From Azospirillum formosense (GTDB taxonomy: Bacteria > Pseudomonadota > Alphaproteobacteria > Azospirillales > Azospirillaceae), in the NCBI RefSeq assembly GCF_040500525.1, contig NZ_CP159402.1, positions 1,054,001-1,118,000 of the forward strand: a stretch of 64,000 nt of DNA, read 5' to 3'. Positions 41,362-51,044 of the stretch are shown here, one piece after another. Position 1 is the first letter of the stretch; each line of letters opens with the position of its first letter. The position numbers and the translations under genes are program-made. A model generated the notes under the pieces. It saw nothing but the letters and a program-made list of their open reading frames with translations, was not told the origin of the DNA and did no database searches.

Positions 41362-42624
41362 TTACACGACCAGAACGGCCCGGAAGTCGTTGACGTTGGT
41401 CAGCGTCGGCCCGGTCACCAGCAGGTCGCCGAGCGCGCTGAAGAAGCTGTAGCCGTCGTTGTCGGCCAGCCTCTCCTTGGCGTTGACGCCGGCCTCGGCG
41501 GCGCGGGCCAGCGTGTCGGGGGCGAGCAGGGCGCCGGCGTTGTCCTCCGTCCCGTCGATGCCGTCGGTGTCGGCGGCCAGGGCGTGCACCCCCTTTATTC
41601 CGTCCAGCGCCACGGTCAGCGCCAGCAGGAACTCGGCGTTGCGCCCGCCGCGGCCCTTGCCGCGCACGGTCACCGTGGTCTCGCCGCCCGACAGCAGAAC
41701 GCAGGGCTTGGCCGCCGGCTGGTCGTGCTCGACGATCTGGCGGGCGATGCCGGCATGGACGAGCGCCACCTCGCGCGACTCGCCCTCCAGCGCGTTGCCG
41801 AGGATGACCGGGGTGACGCCGGCCTTGCGGGCGACCTCCGCCGCGCGCTCCAGCGCCATCTGCGGGGTGGCGACCAGGATGGTGCTGACGCGCTCCAGCC
41901 GCGGGTCGCCGGGCTTCGGGCTCTCGTCGCGGCCGGCCAGCAGATGGTCCATGACCGGCTGCGGCGGGGTGATGCCGTACTTCTCCAGAACGGCCAGCGC
42001 GTCGGCGTAGCTGGTCGGGTCCGGCACGGTGGGGCCGGAGGCGATCACCGACAGGTCGTCGCCCGGCACGTCGGAGATGACCAGCGAGACCACCCGCGCC
42101 TTGGTCGCCGCGGCCAGCCGCCCGCCCTTGATGGCGGACAGGTGCTTGCGGACGCAGTTCATCTCGGTGATGTTCGCGCCGGAGCGGAGCAGCGCCTTGG
42201 ACACCGCCTGCTTGTCGGCCATGGAGATGCCCGGAGCGGGCAGGGCGAGCAGGGCGGAGCCGCCGCCGGAGATCAGGCAGAGCATCAGGTCGTCGGGGCC
42301 GAGCGAGGCGGCGATGTCGAGGATGCGCCTTGCCGCCTGTTGGCCCGCCTCGTCGGGGACGGGGTGCGACGCCTCGACCACCTCGATCCGCTCGCAGGGC
42401 ACGTTGTGGCCGTAGCGGGTGACGACCAGACCGGACAGCGGACCCTTCCAGTGATCCTCCACCGCCTTCGCCATGGAAGCCGCGGCCTTGCCGGCACCGA
42501 CGACGACCGTGCGGCCCTTCGGCGGTTCCGGAAGATGCGGCGGCACGCACAGCGCCGGCTGCGCCGAGGCGACGGCGGCGCGGAACATGTCGGTCAGGAG
42601 CGCGCGGGGATCGGTGGTCGTCAT
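41362..42624 (-). CDS. ttuD: Glycerate 2-kinase (MOFRL family; hydroxypyruvate reductase annotation common)
   Basis: Phosphorylates D-glycerate, here expected to give 2-phosphoglycerate. 420 residues: DUF4147 N-terminal domain (VVGAGKAAASMAKAVE, LISGGGSALL, EMNCVRKHLSAIKGGRLA) and MOFRL C-terminal domain (LLSGGETTVTVRGKGRGGRNAEFLL, AADTDGIDGTEDNAGA). Start at 42624 (MTTTDPRALLTD). Sits after glxR in the glyoxylate operon, its expected place in the pathway. Confidence 0.9.
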   Translation of the reverse strand: MTTTDPRALLTDMFRAAVASAQPALCVPPHLPEPPKGRTVVVGAGKAAASMAKAVEDHWKGPLSGLVVTRYGHNVPCERIEVVEASHPVPDEAGQQAARRILDIAASLGPDDLMLCLISGGGSALLALPAPGISMADKQAVSKALLRSGANITEMNCVRKHLSAIKGGRLAAATKARVVSLVISDVPGDDLSVIASGPTVPDPTSYADALAVLEKYGITPPQPVMDHLLAGRDESPKPGDPRLERVSTILVATPQMALERAAEVARKAGVTPVILGNALEGESREVALVHAGIARQIVEHDQPAAKPCVLLSGGETTVTVRGKGRGGRNAEFLLALTVALDGIKGVHALAADTDGIDGTEDNAGALLAPDTLARAAEAGVNAKERLADNDGYSFFSALGDLLVTGPTLTNVNDFRAVLVV

Positions 42625-42729
42625 GGTCTGGTTCTGTCCCTTCCCTGAGCCGCGCCGTTCGCCGGCGCCGGTCCTCATGTGCTGGGAATGCTAACGGATT
42701 TGGCGCGGCGGGCAATGGGGAGGGCGTCT

Positions 42730-42868
42730 TTCCCTCTCCCGTCCCGGGAGAGGGTGGCCCGAAGGGCCGGGTGAGGGTCGTGCGAGGATTGATCGCTGAT
42801 CCTTGGTGGCACCCTCACCCTCCCATGCTGCGCATGGGCCCCTCCCTCTCCCGGGGCGGGAGAGGGAA
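42730..42868. repeat. Palindromic intergenic element with 12-base terminal repeats
   Basis: Perfect ends TTCCCTCTCCCG / CGGGAGAGGGAA, internal GGGTGAGGGT / ACCCTCACCC, and small hairpins such as GGCCCGAAGGGCC and CATGCTGCGCATG inside. About 139 bases, between glxR and ttuD. Similar CCCTCTCCC-rich hairpins are at 44830 and 60075. Confidence 0.6.
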
Positions 42869-42880
42869 TGTCAGGCACCC

Positions 42881-43789
42881 TCACTCCGCGGGTTCGGTCA
42901 CGCGGTGGTTCTGGCCGATCTCGTGGTTGGCGAGCAGCTCCAGCGCGCGGACCATGCCGGAATGGTCCCACGCCTTGCCGCCCTGGGCGGCGCAGGCGTT
43001 GAACAGCTCCTGGCAGGTCGCCGTGTTGGGCAGCGACACGCCGAGCGCGCGGGCGCCGGACAGGGCGAGGTTCAGGTCCTTCTGGTGCAGCTCGATGCGG
43101 AAGCCCGGATCGAAGGTGCGCTTGACCATGCGCTCGCCATGGACCTCGAGGATGCGCGAGGAGGCGAAGCCGCCCATCAGGGCCTGACGGACCTTCGCCG
43201 GGTCGGCGCCGGCCTTGGACGCGAAGAGCAGGGCCTCGCCCACCGCCTCGATGGTCAGGGCGACGACGATCTGGTTGGCGACCTTTGTCGTCTGGCCGTC
43301 GCCGTTGCCGCCGACCAGCGTGATGTTCTTGCCCATCTTCTCGAACAGCGGCTTCACCGTCTCGAAGGCCTTCTCCGGCCCGCCGACCATGATGGTCAGC
43401 GAGGCGGCCTTGGCGCCGACCTCGCCGCCGGACACCGGGGCGTCGAGGTAGTCGCAGCCCAGCTCGTTGATGCGCTGGGCGAAGGCCTTGGTCTCGATCG
43501 GGGAGATCGAGGACATGTCCACGACGATCTTCCCGGCGGACAGCCCCTCGGCGACGCCGTTCGGGCCGAACAGGGCGGCCTGCACATGGGGGGTGTCGGG
43601 GACCATCGTGAAGACGATGTCGGCCTTCTGAGCCACCTCGCGGCTGGAGCCGCAGGCCGTGGCACCCTTGGCCAGCAGGTCTTCCGGGGCCGGGTTGATG
43701 TCGTAGACGAACAGGGTGTGGCCGGCGTCGGCCAGATGACCGGCCATGGGGCGGCCCATGATGCCGAGACCGATGAATCCAACGTTCAT
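42881..43789 (-). CDS. glxR: Tartronate semialdehyde reductase (2-hydroxy-3-oxopropionate reductase)
   Basis: 302-residue member of the beta-hydroxyacid dehydrogenase family; reduces tartronate semialdehyde to D-glycerate with NAD(P)H. Starts MNVGFIGLGIMGRPMAGHLADAGH (dinucleotide motif), DAPVSGGEVGAKAASLTIMVGG is the substrate signature, the catalytic Lys is in GQTTKVANQIVV, and LHQKDLNLAL follows. Between hyi and ttuD. Confidence 0.94.
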   Translation of the reverse strand: MNVGFIGLGIMGRPMAGHLADAGHTLFVYDINPAPEDLLAKGATACGSSREVAQKADIVFTMVPDTPHVQAALFGPNGVAEGLSAGKIVVDMSSISPIETKAFAQRINELGCDYLDAPVSGGEVGAKAASLTIMVGGPEKAFETVKPLFEKMGKNITLVGGNGDGQTTKVANQIVVALTIEAVGEALLFASKAGADPAKVRQALMGGFASSRILEVHGERMVKRTFDPGFRIELHQKDLNLALSGARALGVSLPNTATCQELFNACAAQGGKAWDHSGMVRALELLANHEIGQNHRVTEPAE

Positions 43790-43869
43790 GGCTGTGTCCT
43801 CAAATCTTCTGTGTTCGGGCGGTCGAAACAGGGTGCGCGATCAGGCGGCCCCCCCTCAGGCGATGGCCA

Positions 43870-44667
43870 TCAGGCGGCGACGGTCTCGCCGGGGGTGGCG
43901 GCGCGCATCCAGCCCAGCCCTTCGCTGGTCCCCTTGGCCGGCTTGTACTCGCAGCCGACCCAGCCGTCGTAGCCGATCCGGTCGAGCGCCGCGAAGACGA
44001 AGGGGTAGTTGATCTCGCCGGTGCCCGGCTCGTTGCGGCCCGGATTGTCGGCGATCTGGACATGCGCGATCTTCGGCAGCAGGCGCTGGATGGTCGGGAC
44101 GAGATCGCCCTCCATGATCTGCATGTGATAGACGTCGTACTGGATGAAGAGGTTGTCGGAGCCGACGGCCTCCAGGATCCGTTCCGCCTGCGCGGTGTTG
44201 GTCAGGTGGAAGCCCGGAATGTCGCGGGTGTTGATCGGCTCGACCAGGAAGCGGATGCCGGCCTGCTTCAGCGCCTTGGCGGCGAAGGACAGGTTGTCCA
44301 CGAAGGTGCGCTCCAGCGCGTCCGCCGCCACGCCCGCCGGGGCCTTGCCGGCGAGGCAGTTGATCTGCTTGCAGCCCAGCGCTGTGGCGTACTCGATGGC
44401 GCGGCCCACCCCGTCCTGGAACTCGCCCACGCGGTCCGGCAGGACGGCGATGCCGCGCTCGCCCGCGTCCCAATCGCCCGCCGGCAGGTTGTGCAGGACC
44501 TGGGTCAGCCGGTTGGCGGCCAGCCGCTCGGCCAGCGCGTCCTTCTCGAAGGCGTAGGGGAACAGATACTCGACGCCGGTGAAGCCGTCCTTCGCCGCCG
44601 CGGCGAAGCGGTCGAGGAAGGGCAACTCGTTGTAGAGCATCGTCAGGTTGGCGGCGAACTTGGGCAT
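43870..44667 (-). CDS. hyi: Hydroxypyruvate isomerase
   Basis: 265-residue xylose-isomerase-like barrel. FAANLTMLYNELPFLDRFAAAAKDGFTGVEYLFPY at the N-terminus, LVEPINTRDIPGFHL (Glu), and HVQIADNPGRNEPGTGEINYPF with metal ligands are typical. Interconverts hydroxypyruvate and tartronate semialdehyde. Start at 44667 after GGGAGAGAGAC. Transcribed between gcl and glxR. Confidence 0.94.
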   Translation of the reverse strand: MPKFAANLTMLYNELPFLDRFAAAAKDGFTGVEYLFPYAFEKDALAERLAANRLTQVLHNLPAGDWDAGERGIAVLPDRVGEFQDGVGRAIEYATALGCKQINCLAGKAPAGVAADALERTFVDNLSFAAKALKQAGIRFLVEPINTRDIPGFHLTNTAQAERILEAVGSDNLFIQYDVYHMQIMEGDLVPTIQRLLPKIAHVQIADNPGRNEPGTGEINYPFVFAALDRIGYDGWVGCEYKPAKGTSEGLGWMRAATPGETVAA

Positions 44668-44829
44668 GTCTCTCTCCCGGATGTTCGTTTCGGGCCGGAT
44701 GTTCGTTACAGGCTTGGCCGGTTGGCGGTCAGGATCGGAGGGCGACGAAGGGGGCGTCAATGCGACGGCCGCCTTTTTTCACCCTGCGGAACCGTGGAAC
44801 TGGTTGGGCCGCTTGCCCCCACCCTGACC

Positions 44830-44853
44830 CTCCCCCGCTGGGCGGGGGAGGGG
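44830..44853. repeat. GC-rich hairpin in the gcl-hyi gap
   Basis: CCTCCCCCGC / GCGGGGGAGG with a 3-base loop, inside a CCCTGACCCTCCC context like the element at 42730. May stabilise or punctuate the gcl transcript. Confidence 0.45.
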
Positions 44854-44875
44854 ATTGGGGCGCGCGGTGCGCCGA

Positions 44876-46645
44876 TCAGACCCGCACCAGCTCCGGCTCG
44901 TCCGCGGGCACGTCCAGCACGTCCTCGAACTCGGTGATGTTGTTGATCTCCGTGCCCATGGCGATGTTGGTGACGCGCTCCAGGATGACCTCGACGACCA
45001 CCGGGACCTGGAACTCGTCCATCCACTGCTGCGCCTGCGCGAAGGCGGATTGCAGGTTGTCCGGGTCGGTGACGCGGATGGCCTTGCAGCCCAGACCCTC
45101 GGCCACCGCGACGTGGTCCACGCCGTAGACGCCGATCTCCGGGGCGTTGATGTTCTCGAAGGAGAGCTGGACCTGGAAGTCCATCTGGAAGGCGCGCTGC
45201 GCCTGCCGGATCAGCCCGAGATAGCTGTTGTTCACCAGCACGTGGATGTAGGGCAGCTTGAATTGCGCGCCCACCGCCAGCTCCTCGATCAGGAACTGGA
45301 AGTCGTAGTCGCCGGACAGAGCGACGATCTTGCGCTTCGGGTCGGCCACCCGAACGCCGAGCGCCGCCGGCAGGGTCCAGCCGAGCGGACCGGCCTGACC
45401 GCAGTTGATCCAATGGCGCGGCTTGTAGACGTGCAGGAACTGCGCGCCGGCGATCTGCGACAGGCCGATGGTCGAGACGTAGCAGACGTCCTCGCCGAAG
45501 GCGGTGTTCATCTCCTGATAGACGCGTTGCGGCTTGATCGGCACGTTGGCGAAGTCCGACCTGCGCAGCATGGAGCGCTTGCGGACCTGGCAGGTCTTCA
45601 CCCACTCCGACCAGTCGCGCAGCTTGCCGGCGGCCTTCCATTCCTTCGCCACCTCGATGAAGAGGTCGAGCGCGGCCCCGGCGTCGGACACGATGCCCAG
45701 GTCCGGCGCGAAGACGCGGCCGATCTGGGTCGGCTCGATGTCCACATGCACGAACTTGCGGCCCTTGGTGTAGACGTCGACCGAGCCGGTGTGGCGGTTG
45801 GCCCAGCGGTTGCCGATGCCCAGCACGAAGTCGGACGCCAGCATGGCGGCGTTGCCGTAGCGGTGGGCGGTCTGCAGACCGACCATGCCGGCCATCAGCG
45901 GATGGTCGTCCGGGATGGCGCCCCAGGCCATCAGGGTTGGGATGACCGGCAGGCCGGCGATCTCGGCGAACTCGACCAGACGGTCGCTGGCGTCGGCGTT
46001 GATGATGCCGCCGCCGGCCACCAGCAGCGGACGCTCCGCCGCGTTCAGCATGGCCAGCGCCTTCTCCACCTGGGCGCGGGTCGCCGCCGGCTTGTAGGTG
46101 GGCAGCGGCTCGTAGGAGTCAGGATCGAACTCGATCTCGGCCATCTGCACGTCGATCGGCAGGTCGAGCAGCACCGGGCCGGGCCGGCCGGAGCGCATCA
46201 GGTGGAAGGCCTGCTGGAAGGCGTAGGGGACCTGCCCCGGCTCCAGCACGGTGACCGCCCACTTGGCGACCGGCTTGGCGATGGACGGGATGTCCACGGC
46301 CTGGAAATCCTCTTTGTGCAGGCGGGCGCGCGGCGCCTGGCCGGTGATGCACAGGATCGGAATGGAGTCGGCGGAGGCCGAATAAAGGCCCGTGATCATG
46401 TCGGTGCCGGCGGGGCCGGAGGTGCCGATGCAGACGCCGATGTTGCCGGCCTTGGCGCGCGTGTAGCCTTCGGCCATATGCGACGCGCCTTCGACATGGC
46501 GCGCAAGAACGTGGCCGATGCGGCCGTTGCGTTGCAGCGCCGCGTAGAACGGATTGATGGCCGCTCCGGGGACGCCAAAGCAAACGGACACGCCTTCCTT
46601 TTCCAGGACATGCACCGCCGCTTCAATCGCCATCATCCTAGCCAT
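44876..46645 (-). CDS. gcl: Glyoxylate carboligase (tartronate-semialdehyde synthase)
   Basis: ThDP enzyme joining two glyoxylates to tartronate semialdehyde and CO2. 589 residues. Val51 in [15 protein letters not shown] replaces the usual catalytic Glu, the hallmark of Gcl. [35 protein letters not shown], and the ThDP motif [17 protein letters not shown]...[12 protein letters not shown] follow. GGGAGGAGACC precedes the ATG. First gene of the minus-strand glyoxylate operon; needs FAD and thiamine. Confidence 0.96.
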   Translation of the reverse strand: MARMMAIEAAVHVLEKEGVSVCFGVPGAAINPFYAALQRNGRIGHVLARHVEGASHMAEGYTRAKAGNIGVCIGTSGPAGTDMITGLYSASADSIPILCITGQAPRARLHKEDFQAVDIPSIAKPVAKWAVTVLEPGQVPYAFQQAFHLMRSGRPGPVLLDLPIDVQMAEIEFDPDSYEPLPTYKPAATRAQVEKALAMLNAAERPLLVAGGGIINADASDRLVEFAEIAGLPVIPTLMAWGAIPDDHPLMAGMVGLQTAHRYGNAAMLASDFVLGIGNRWANRHTGSVDVYTKGRKFVHVDIEPTQIGRVFAPDLGIVSDAGAALDLFIEVAKEWKAAGKLRDWSEWVKTCQVRKRSMLRRSDFANVPIKPQRVYQEMNTAFGEDVCYVSTIGLSQIAGAQFLHVYKPRHWINCGQAGPLGWTLPAALGVRVADPKRKIVALSGDYDFQFLIEELAVGAQFKLPYIHVLVNNSYLGLIRQAQRAFQMDFQVQLSFENINAPEIGVYGVDHVAVAEGLGCKAIRVTDPDNLQSAFAQAQQWMDEFQVPVVVEVILERVTNIAMGTEINNITEFEDVLDVPADEPELVRV

Positions 46646-46840
46646 GGCTTGGTCTCCTCCCTCGCGTAACGGGTCGCTGTTGCGTTGGATTGAGCTTTCA
46701 TCAGCGGGGCGGCTATTGGCAAAGTGTTGGCGAATCCTTTCCGCGTGATGGAAATCGCGCCGAACGGGGCAGTCCTTCACGGCGCCGCGGACAATTATGC
46801 TGCACTTGCACAGTCCCGATGGCGCTGTCATCGTGAGCGG

Positions 46841-47464
46841 ATGATGGCGATCCCAAGTCCCCGCCTCCTGGCGATCACCGACCGGCGGCAGGCGGCGCAG
46901 CCCCTGCCGGATCAGGCGGCGCGCCTGTTCGCCGGGGGGCTGCGATGGCTGTCGCTGCGCGAAAAGGATCTGGACGAGTCGCGGCAGATCGCCCTGGCGC
47001 ATGCGCTGGTGGAGCGGGCGCGGCCCTGGGGGGCGCTGGTCACGCTGCACGGCGATCCGGATCTGGCGCTGGCCGCCGGGACGGACGGGGTGCATCTGCC
47101 GGAGGGCGCCGACGTGGCGGCGGCACGGCGGCGGCTCGGCCCCGGCGCGCTGGTCGGGCTGTCGGCCCACGACGCGGAGGGGATTCGGCGGGCCGCGGCG
47201 GGCGGGGCGGACTACGTCACCCTGTCGCCCGTCTTTCCGTCGCCGAGCAAGCCTGGCTACGGCCCGCCGCTCGGGACGGAGGGGCTGAGACGCTTGGCCG
47301 CGGAGGCGCCGCTGCCGGTCATCGCGCTCGGCGGCGTGGAGTCGGGCACTATCGGAGACTGTCTGGACGCGGGAGCCGCCGGAGTGGCGGTCATGGGCAC
47401 GCTGATGCGGACGCCGGACAGCCTGTCCGGTCTGCTCAAGGCCTTGAAAGCTGGACACCCATAA
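46841..47464 (+). CDS. thiE: Thiamine-phosphate synthase (ThiE/TenI family)
   Basis: 207-residue TIM barrel. [76 protein letters not shown] and ALGGV match the family; the phosphate-binding C-terminal glycine pair is present. Could be a catalytic ThiE or a non-catalytic TenI homologue. Starts at 46841 with GAGCGG directly before; a second ATG at 46844. Divergent from gcl. Confidence 0.82.
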   Translation: MMAIPSPRLLAITDRRQAAQPLPDQAARLFAGGLRWLSLREKDLDESRQIALAHALVERARPWGALVTLHGDPDLALAAGTDGVHLPEGADVAAARRRLGPGALVGLSAHDAEGIRRAAAGGADYVTLSPVFPSPSKPGYGPPLGTEGLRRLAAEAPLPVIALGGVESGTIGDCLDAGAAGVAVMGTLMRTPDSLSGLLKALKAGHP

Positions 47465-47528
47465 GGACCGGGGCCGGGCGGAGCCGTCCTTTCCTTATCG
47501 TGGTTCTGGACTTTTCAGTCCGAAATGT

Positions 47529-47548
47529 GCATCTGGTATCTCATATAC
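47529..47548. promoter_or_regulatory. GntR-type palindrome S12 before gntR2
   Basis: GCATCTGGTATCTCATATAC, 15 of 20 consensus bases, about 77 bases before the gntR2 start; suggests autoregulation or cross-regulation. Confidence 0.55.
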
Positions 47549-47625
47549 GAAAACGATGCGATGCCTTTCGCACGACCGGGCCGGCGCACAGTGGGGTGTT
47601 TCCGGACGGCCAGCATTGAGGAACG

Positions 47626-48324
47626 GTGCCGACCATGAACCCTCCGCCGATCAACGTCCAGCCGCTCGACACCGGAACGACCTTCCGCAGCCAAGCGTAC
47701 CATGCGTTGAAGCAAGCCATCTCGCAAATGGACATTTACGACCATAACGACGAGATCCGGCTTGAGGAGCGGCAGCTCAGCGAGCTGCTGGGCGTCAGCC
47801 GGACGCCGATCCGCGAGGCGCTGACCCTGCTGGAGCAGGAGGGGTTCATCCGCCTCCAGCCGCGCCGGGGCATCTTCGTCATCCGCAAGACCAAGGCCGA
47901 GATCGTCGAGATGATCCAAGTCTGGGCGGCGCTGGAAAGCATGGCCGGGCGGATGGTCGCGACCCAGGCCACCGACGAGGACATCCGCACCCTGTGGGAC
48001 CTCTTCCGCAACTTCGAGATGCGGAACCCCAAGGAGCATGTCAACGAATACTCCGACGCCAACATCGCCTTCCACAAGAGCATCATCCGGCTCAGCGGGT
48101 CCAAGCTGATCCAGGAGATGACCGACAACCTGTTCATCCACATCCGCGCCATCCGCAAGCTGACCATCGGCCAGGACAACCGGGCGGAGCGGTCGATCAA
48201 CGACCACAAGGAAATCATCAAGGCCCTGGAACGCCGCGACGTCGATCAGGCCGAACACCTGATCCGCGACCACACGCTGGGTCTGGCGGCGCACGTCGAG
48301 AAGCATTGCGACTTCCTGGAGTAA
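47626..48324 (+). CDS. GntR/FCD-family transcriptional regulator (copy 2)
   Basis: 232 residues, paralogue of gntR1 with very similar winged helix ([52 protein letters not shown]) and FCD domain (EYSDANIAFHKSIIR, NDHKEIIKAL). The GTG at 47626 is preferred: GAGG lies 3 bases upstream and the resulting MPTM matches MQTM of gntR1; ATG 47635 is the alternative. Convergent with pyk, between the glyoxylate operon and the pyruvate end of the pathway. Likely binds the same palindrome as gntR1. Confidence 0.9.
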   Translation: MPTMNPPPINVQPLDTGTTFRSQAYHALKQAISQMDIYDHNDEIRLEERQLSELLGVSRTPIREALTLLEQEGFIRLQPRRGIFVIRKTKAEIVEMIQVWAALESMAGRMVATQATDEDIRTLWDLFRNFEMRNPKEHVNEYSDANIAFHKSIIRLSGSKLIQEMTDNLFIHIRAIRKLTIGQDNRAERSINDHKEIIKALERRDVDQAEHLIRDHTLGLAAHVEKHCDFLE

Positions 48325-48368
48325 TGGTGCCCCGCCCCCGGTGAGGGGGAAGGGCACATCACGGGTGG

Positions 48369-49832
48369 TCAGGCCGGCTCGTGGAGCTGAGCGGTCGTCA
48401 CGCTGTTCAGCCCGTTCGCGGTGATCGTGACCACGCGCAGGCTGTTGGTGGTGCCGGGCGTTCCGAAGGGAACGCCCGCCGTCACGATCAGCGACTGGCC
48501 GGGGGCGCCGATGCCCTCCTGGGCGGCGACGAGGCTCGCCCGCTCGACCATTTCCGCGAAATTCGCCACGTCGGCGGTCCACACCGGGTGCACGCCCCAG
48601 GCCAGCGACAGCAGGCGGGCGGTGCCGCGTTCGGCGCTGAGGCCGAGGATCGGCACGGTCGGCCGCTCGCGCGAGGCGCGCCGCGCGGTGGAGCCGGTGC
48701 TGGTGAAGGTGGCGATGCCGGCGGCCGAGATGGTTTCGGCGATCTGACGGGCCGCGGCGGACAGGGCGTCCGGGGTGGTCGCCTCCGGGCTCGGGTGCTC
48801 GGAGTCCATGATGCGGCGGTAGAGGGGGTCGCGCTCGACCCGGCGGATGATGCGGTCCATCATCGCCACGGCCTCCACCGGATGCTTGCCCGACGCGGAC
48901 TCCGCCGACAGCATCACGGCGTCCGACCCGTCATAGACGGCGGTCGCCACGTCCGACGCCTCGGCGCGCGTCGGCGTCGGCTCGGTGATCATGGATTCCA
49001 GCATCTGGGTGGCGACGATCACCGGCTTGCCGGCGGCGCGGCTCAGGCGGATCATCCGCTTCTGCAGGCCGGGCACGTCCTCCGGCGGCAGCTCCACGCC
49101 GAGGTCGCCGCGGGCCACCATCACGGCGTCCGACAGGGCGATGATCTCCTCGAGTCGGGGCAGGGCGGCGGGCTTCTCCACCTTGGTCATGATGTGGGCG
49201 CGGTCGCCGATCAGGGCGCGCGCCTCCAGGATGTCCTCGGGCCGCTGCACGAAGCTGAGGCCGATCCAGTCCACGCCCAGCGTCAGGCCGAACTGCAGGT
49301 CGTTGCGGTCCTTCTCCGACAGGGCGCTGAGGGCCAGCGTGGTGCCGGGGACGTTCATGCCCTTGCGGTCGGACAGGGTGCCGCCGACCATGACCTCGGT
49401 CTCCGCGTGGTCGGGGCCGCAGCTCAGCACGCGCAGGCGCATGCGCCCGTCGTTCAGCAGAAGCTCGTGGCCCGGCTCCAGGCTGGCGAAGATCTCCGGA
49501 TGGGGAACGCAGACGCGGCTGCGGTCGCCGGGGGTCGGGTCGAGGTCGAGGCGGAAGCGGTCGCCGCCGGCCAGGATCACCGCCACCTCCTTGAAGGTGC
49601 CGACGCGCAGCTTCGGGCCCTGAAGATCGAGAAGCACGCCGATGGGGCGCCCGACCGTCTCCTCGACCGCGCGGATCTGGCGGTAGCGTTCGGCGTGGTC
49701 GCGCTGCGTGCCATGGCTGGCGTTCAGGCGGAAGACATCCACGCCGGCCTCGGCGAGGGCGAAAATCTGGCTGTAGGTCGAGCTGGCCGGCCCCAGAGTG
49801 GCGACGATCTTGGTGCTGCGGTTGCGCTGCAT
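48369..49832 (-). CDS. pyk: Pyruvate kinase
   Basis: 487 residues. TKIVATLGPASSTY, FRLNASHG, MTKVEKPAALPRLEEII (catalytic Lys-Glu), VMVARGDLGVELPPEDVPGLQK (Mg ligands) and QMLESMITEPTPTRAEASDVATAVYDGSDAVMLSAES identify the enzyme; a C-terminal regulatory domain follows. Turns PEP from 2-phosphoglycerate into pyruvate and ATP, completing the route from glyoxylate. CAGGAGGCCC precedes the ATG. Confidence 0.95.
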   Translation of the reverse strand: MQRNRSTKIVATLGPASSTYSQIFALAEAGVDVFRLNASHGTQRDHAERYRQIRAVEETVGRPIGVLLDLQGPKLRVGTFKEVAVILAGGDRFRLDLDPTPGDRSRVCVPHPEIFASLEPGHELLLNDGRMRLRVLSCGPDHAETEVMVGGTLSDRKGMNVPGTTLALSALSEKDRNDLQFGLTLGVDWIGLSFVQRPEDILEARALIGDRAHIMTKVEKPAALPRLEEIIALSDAVMVARGDLGVELPPEDVPGLQKRMIRLSRAAGKPVIVATQMLESMITEPTPTRAEASDVATAVYDGSDAVMLSAESASGKHPVEAVAMMDRIIRRVERDPLYRRIMDSEHPSPEATTPDALSAAARQIAETISAAGIATFTSTGSTARRASRERPTVPILGLSAERGTARLLSLAWGVHPVWTADVANFAEMVERASLVAAQEGIGAPGQSLIVTAGVPFGTPGTTNSLRVVTITANGLNSVTTAQLHEPA

Positions 49833-49943
49833 GGCGCGGGCCTCCTGAGAGGGCGATGACGAGACGATGCGGTGCGGCTCGTGCGGTGACTGCGTGGGGT
49901 GCTGGGGCGATGCTGCGACTAGGGTGGGGTGGGGGTCAAATCG

Positions 49944-49968
49944 CCGCTATGGCTTTTCCACATAGCGG
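49944..49968. promoter_or_regulatory. Palindrome between pyk and the NUDIX gene
   Basis: CCGCTATG-N9-CATAGCGG, perfect 8-base arms. About 110 bases before pyk and 77 before the NUDIX ATG; the arm CCGCTATG recurs in the palindrome at 50852. Confidence 0.5.
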
Positions 49969-50044
49969 GAAGTCACACGGTTGGTTTGACCGGGGGTGAG
50001 CGCTCGGCGGACACTGGGCGCCCGCGATCAGCCAGGACGATGCC

Positions 50045-50797
50045 ATGAACACGCCTGTCGAGCCGCTTTCCGCCGCCGGCCTGATCCTTCTGCGCGACAG
50101 CGTGGACGGGCTGGAGGTCTTCATGATCCAGCGCCACCGCGACCTTCGCTTTGCGCCCGGCGCCACGGTGTTTCCCGGCGGGCGGCTGGACGCGGAGGAC
50201 AGCGAACTGCCCTGGCGGGAGCTGTCGCTGCCGCTGACCGACGACATGCCGCAGCGGATGGCCGCGATCCGCGAGGCGTTCGAGGAGTGCGGGCTGCTGA
50301 TGACCGGCGGCGCGGTGGATGCCGCCCTTCTCGACGGGCTGCGGGGCGCTTCGGGCGGGACCTTCCTGGAGCGGCTGCTGGCGGCGGGGATTGAGCCGGA
50401 CGTGGGGGCGCTGGTGCCCTTCGCCCGCTGGGTCACGCCGGAGAGCGTGTGGCGGCGCTACGACACCCTGTTCTTCATCGCCAAGGCGCCGCCGCGCCAG
50501 ACCGCCGTGGTCGACGGGGTGGAGGCGGTCGCCGGATTCTGGGGCACACCGCAGGCCATCCTGGCCGAGGCGGAAGCCGAGCGGCTGTCGCTGGTCTTCG
50601 CCACCCGGATGACTTTGCTGCGTCTGGCCGGCTGCCGCACGGTCCGCCACGCCATGGAGGAGGCCGTGCGCTTTCATCCCCTGCCCCCCATCCTGCCCCG
50701 TCCCGCCGACACCCCCGAGGGGCCGGCGCTGTGCATCCCGGAAGGGCTGGGTTACCCGCTGACCCGCGTTCCGCTAGAGCAGGCGCGGCTGGGCTGA
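50045..50797 (+). CDS. NUDIX hydrolase
   Basis: 250 residues. The NUDIX box is split by an insert: TVFPGGRLDAED then RMAAIREAFEECGLLM (REx2EE-x-G), a layout like the NUDT19-type CoA diphosphatases. Possible substrate: CoA or acyl-CoA derivatives, attractive beside oxalyl/formyl-CoA chemistry but unproven. Ribosome site AGGACG. Divergent from pyk. Confidence 0.8.
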   Translation: MNTPVEPLSAAGLILLRDSVDGLEVFMIQRHRDLRFAPGATVFPGGRLDAEDSELPWRELSLPLTDDMPQRMAAIREAFEECGLLMTGGAVDAALLDGLRGASGGTFLERLLAAGIEPDVGALVPFARWVTPESVWRRYDTLFFIAKAPPRQTAVVDGVEAVAGFWGTPQAILAEAEAERLSLVFATRMTLLRLAGCRTVRHAMEEAVRFHPLPPILPRPADTPEGPALCIPEGLGYPLTRVPLEQARLG

Positions 50798-50851
50798 GCG
50801 CCCCGGCCAGCCCGGTTGCGCGCCGCGCATTTCCCGCCATCAATTCGCCTA

Positions 50852-50872
50852 AAATTCCGCTATGCGGAATTT
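50852..50872. promoter_or_regulatory. Palindrome before the PPDK-like gene
   Basis: AAATTCCGC-TAT-GCGGAATTT, perfect 9-base arms. TTCCG-n-CGGAA symmetry resembles operators of IclR-family regulators. No IclR gene lies in the window. Confidence 0.5.
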
Positions 50873-50904
50873 CCCGTGCCTTTTTTCGCCGCCGAAGCGT
50901 TATC

Positions 50905-50918
50905 GTCGCAAATGCGAC
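50905..50918. promoter_or_regulatory. Second palindrome before the PPDK-like gene
   Basis: GTCGCA-AA-TGCGAC, with GTGCA-T-TGCAC-like symmetry just after (50924-50934). About 127 bases before the start. Confidence 0.4.
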
Positions 50919-51044
50919 TATTTGTGCATTGCACTCAGTTCGCAAAGTGGCATTATGGGGAAATAAGATATCGGTTTGACCGGAAAATTTTTCCGTTCAT
51001 GTCCATTGGGTGCCTGAACGCCACGCCGACGCGAGGATAGGTCC

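Noticed and set aside
46646..46840. GntR-type site in front of gcl
   Set aside because: No palindrome resembling the consensus was found, so the glyoxylate operon may be controlled differently.
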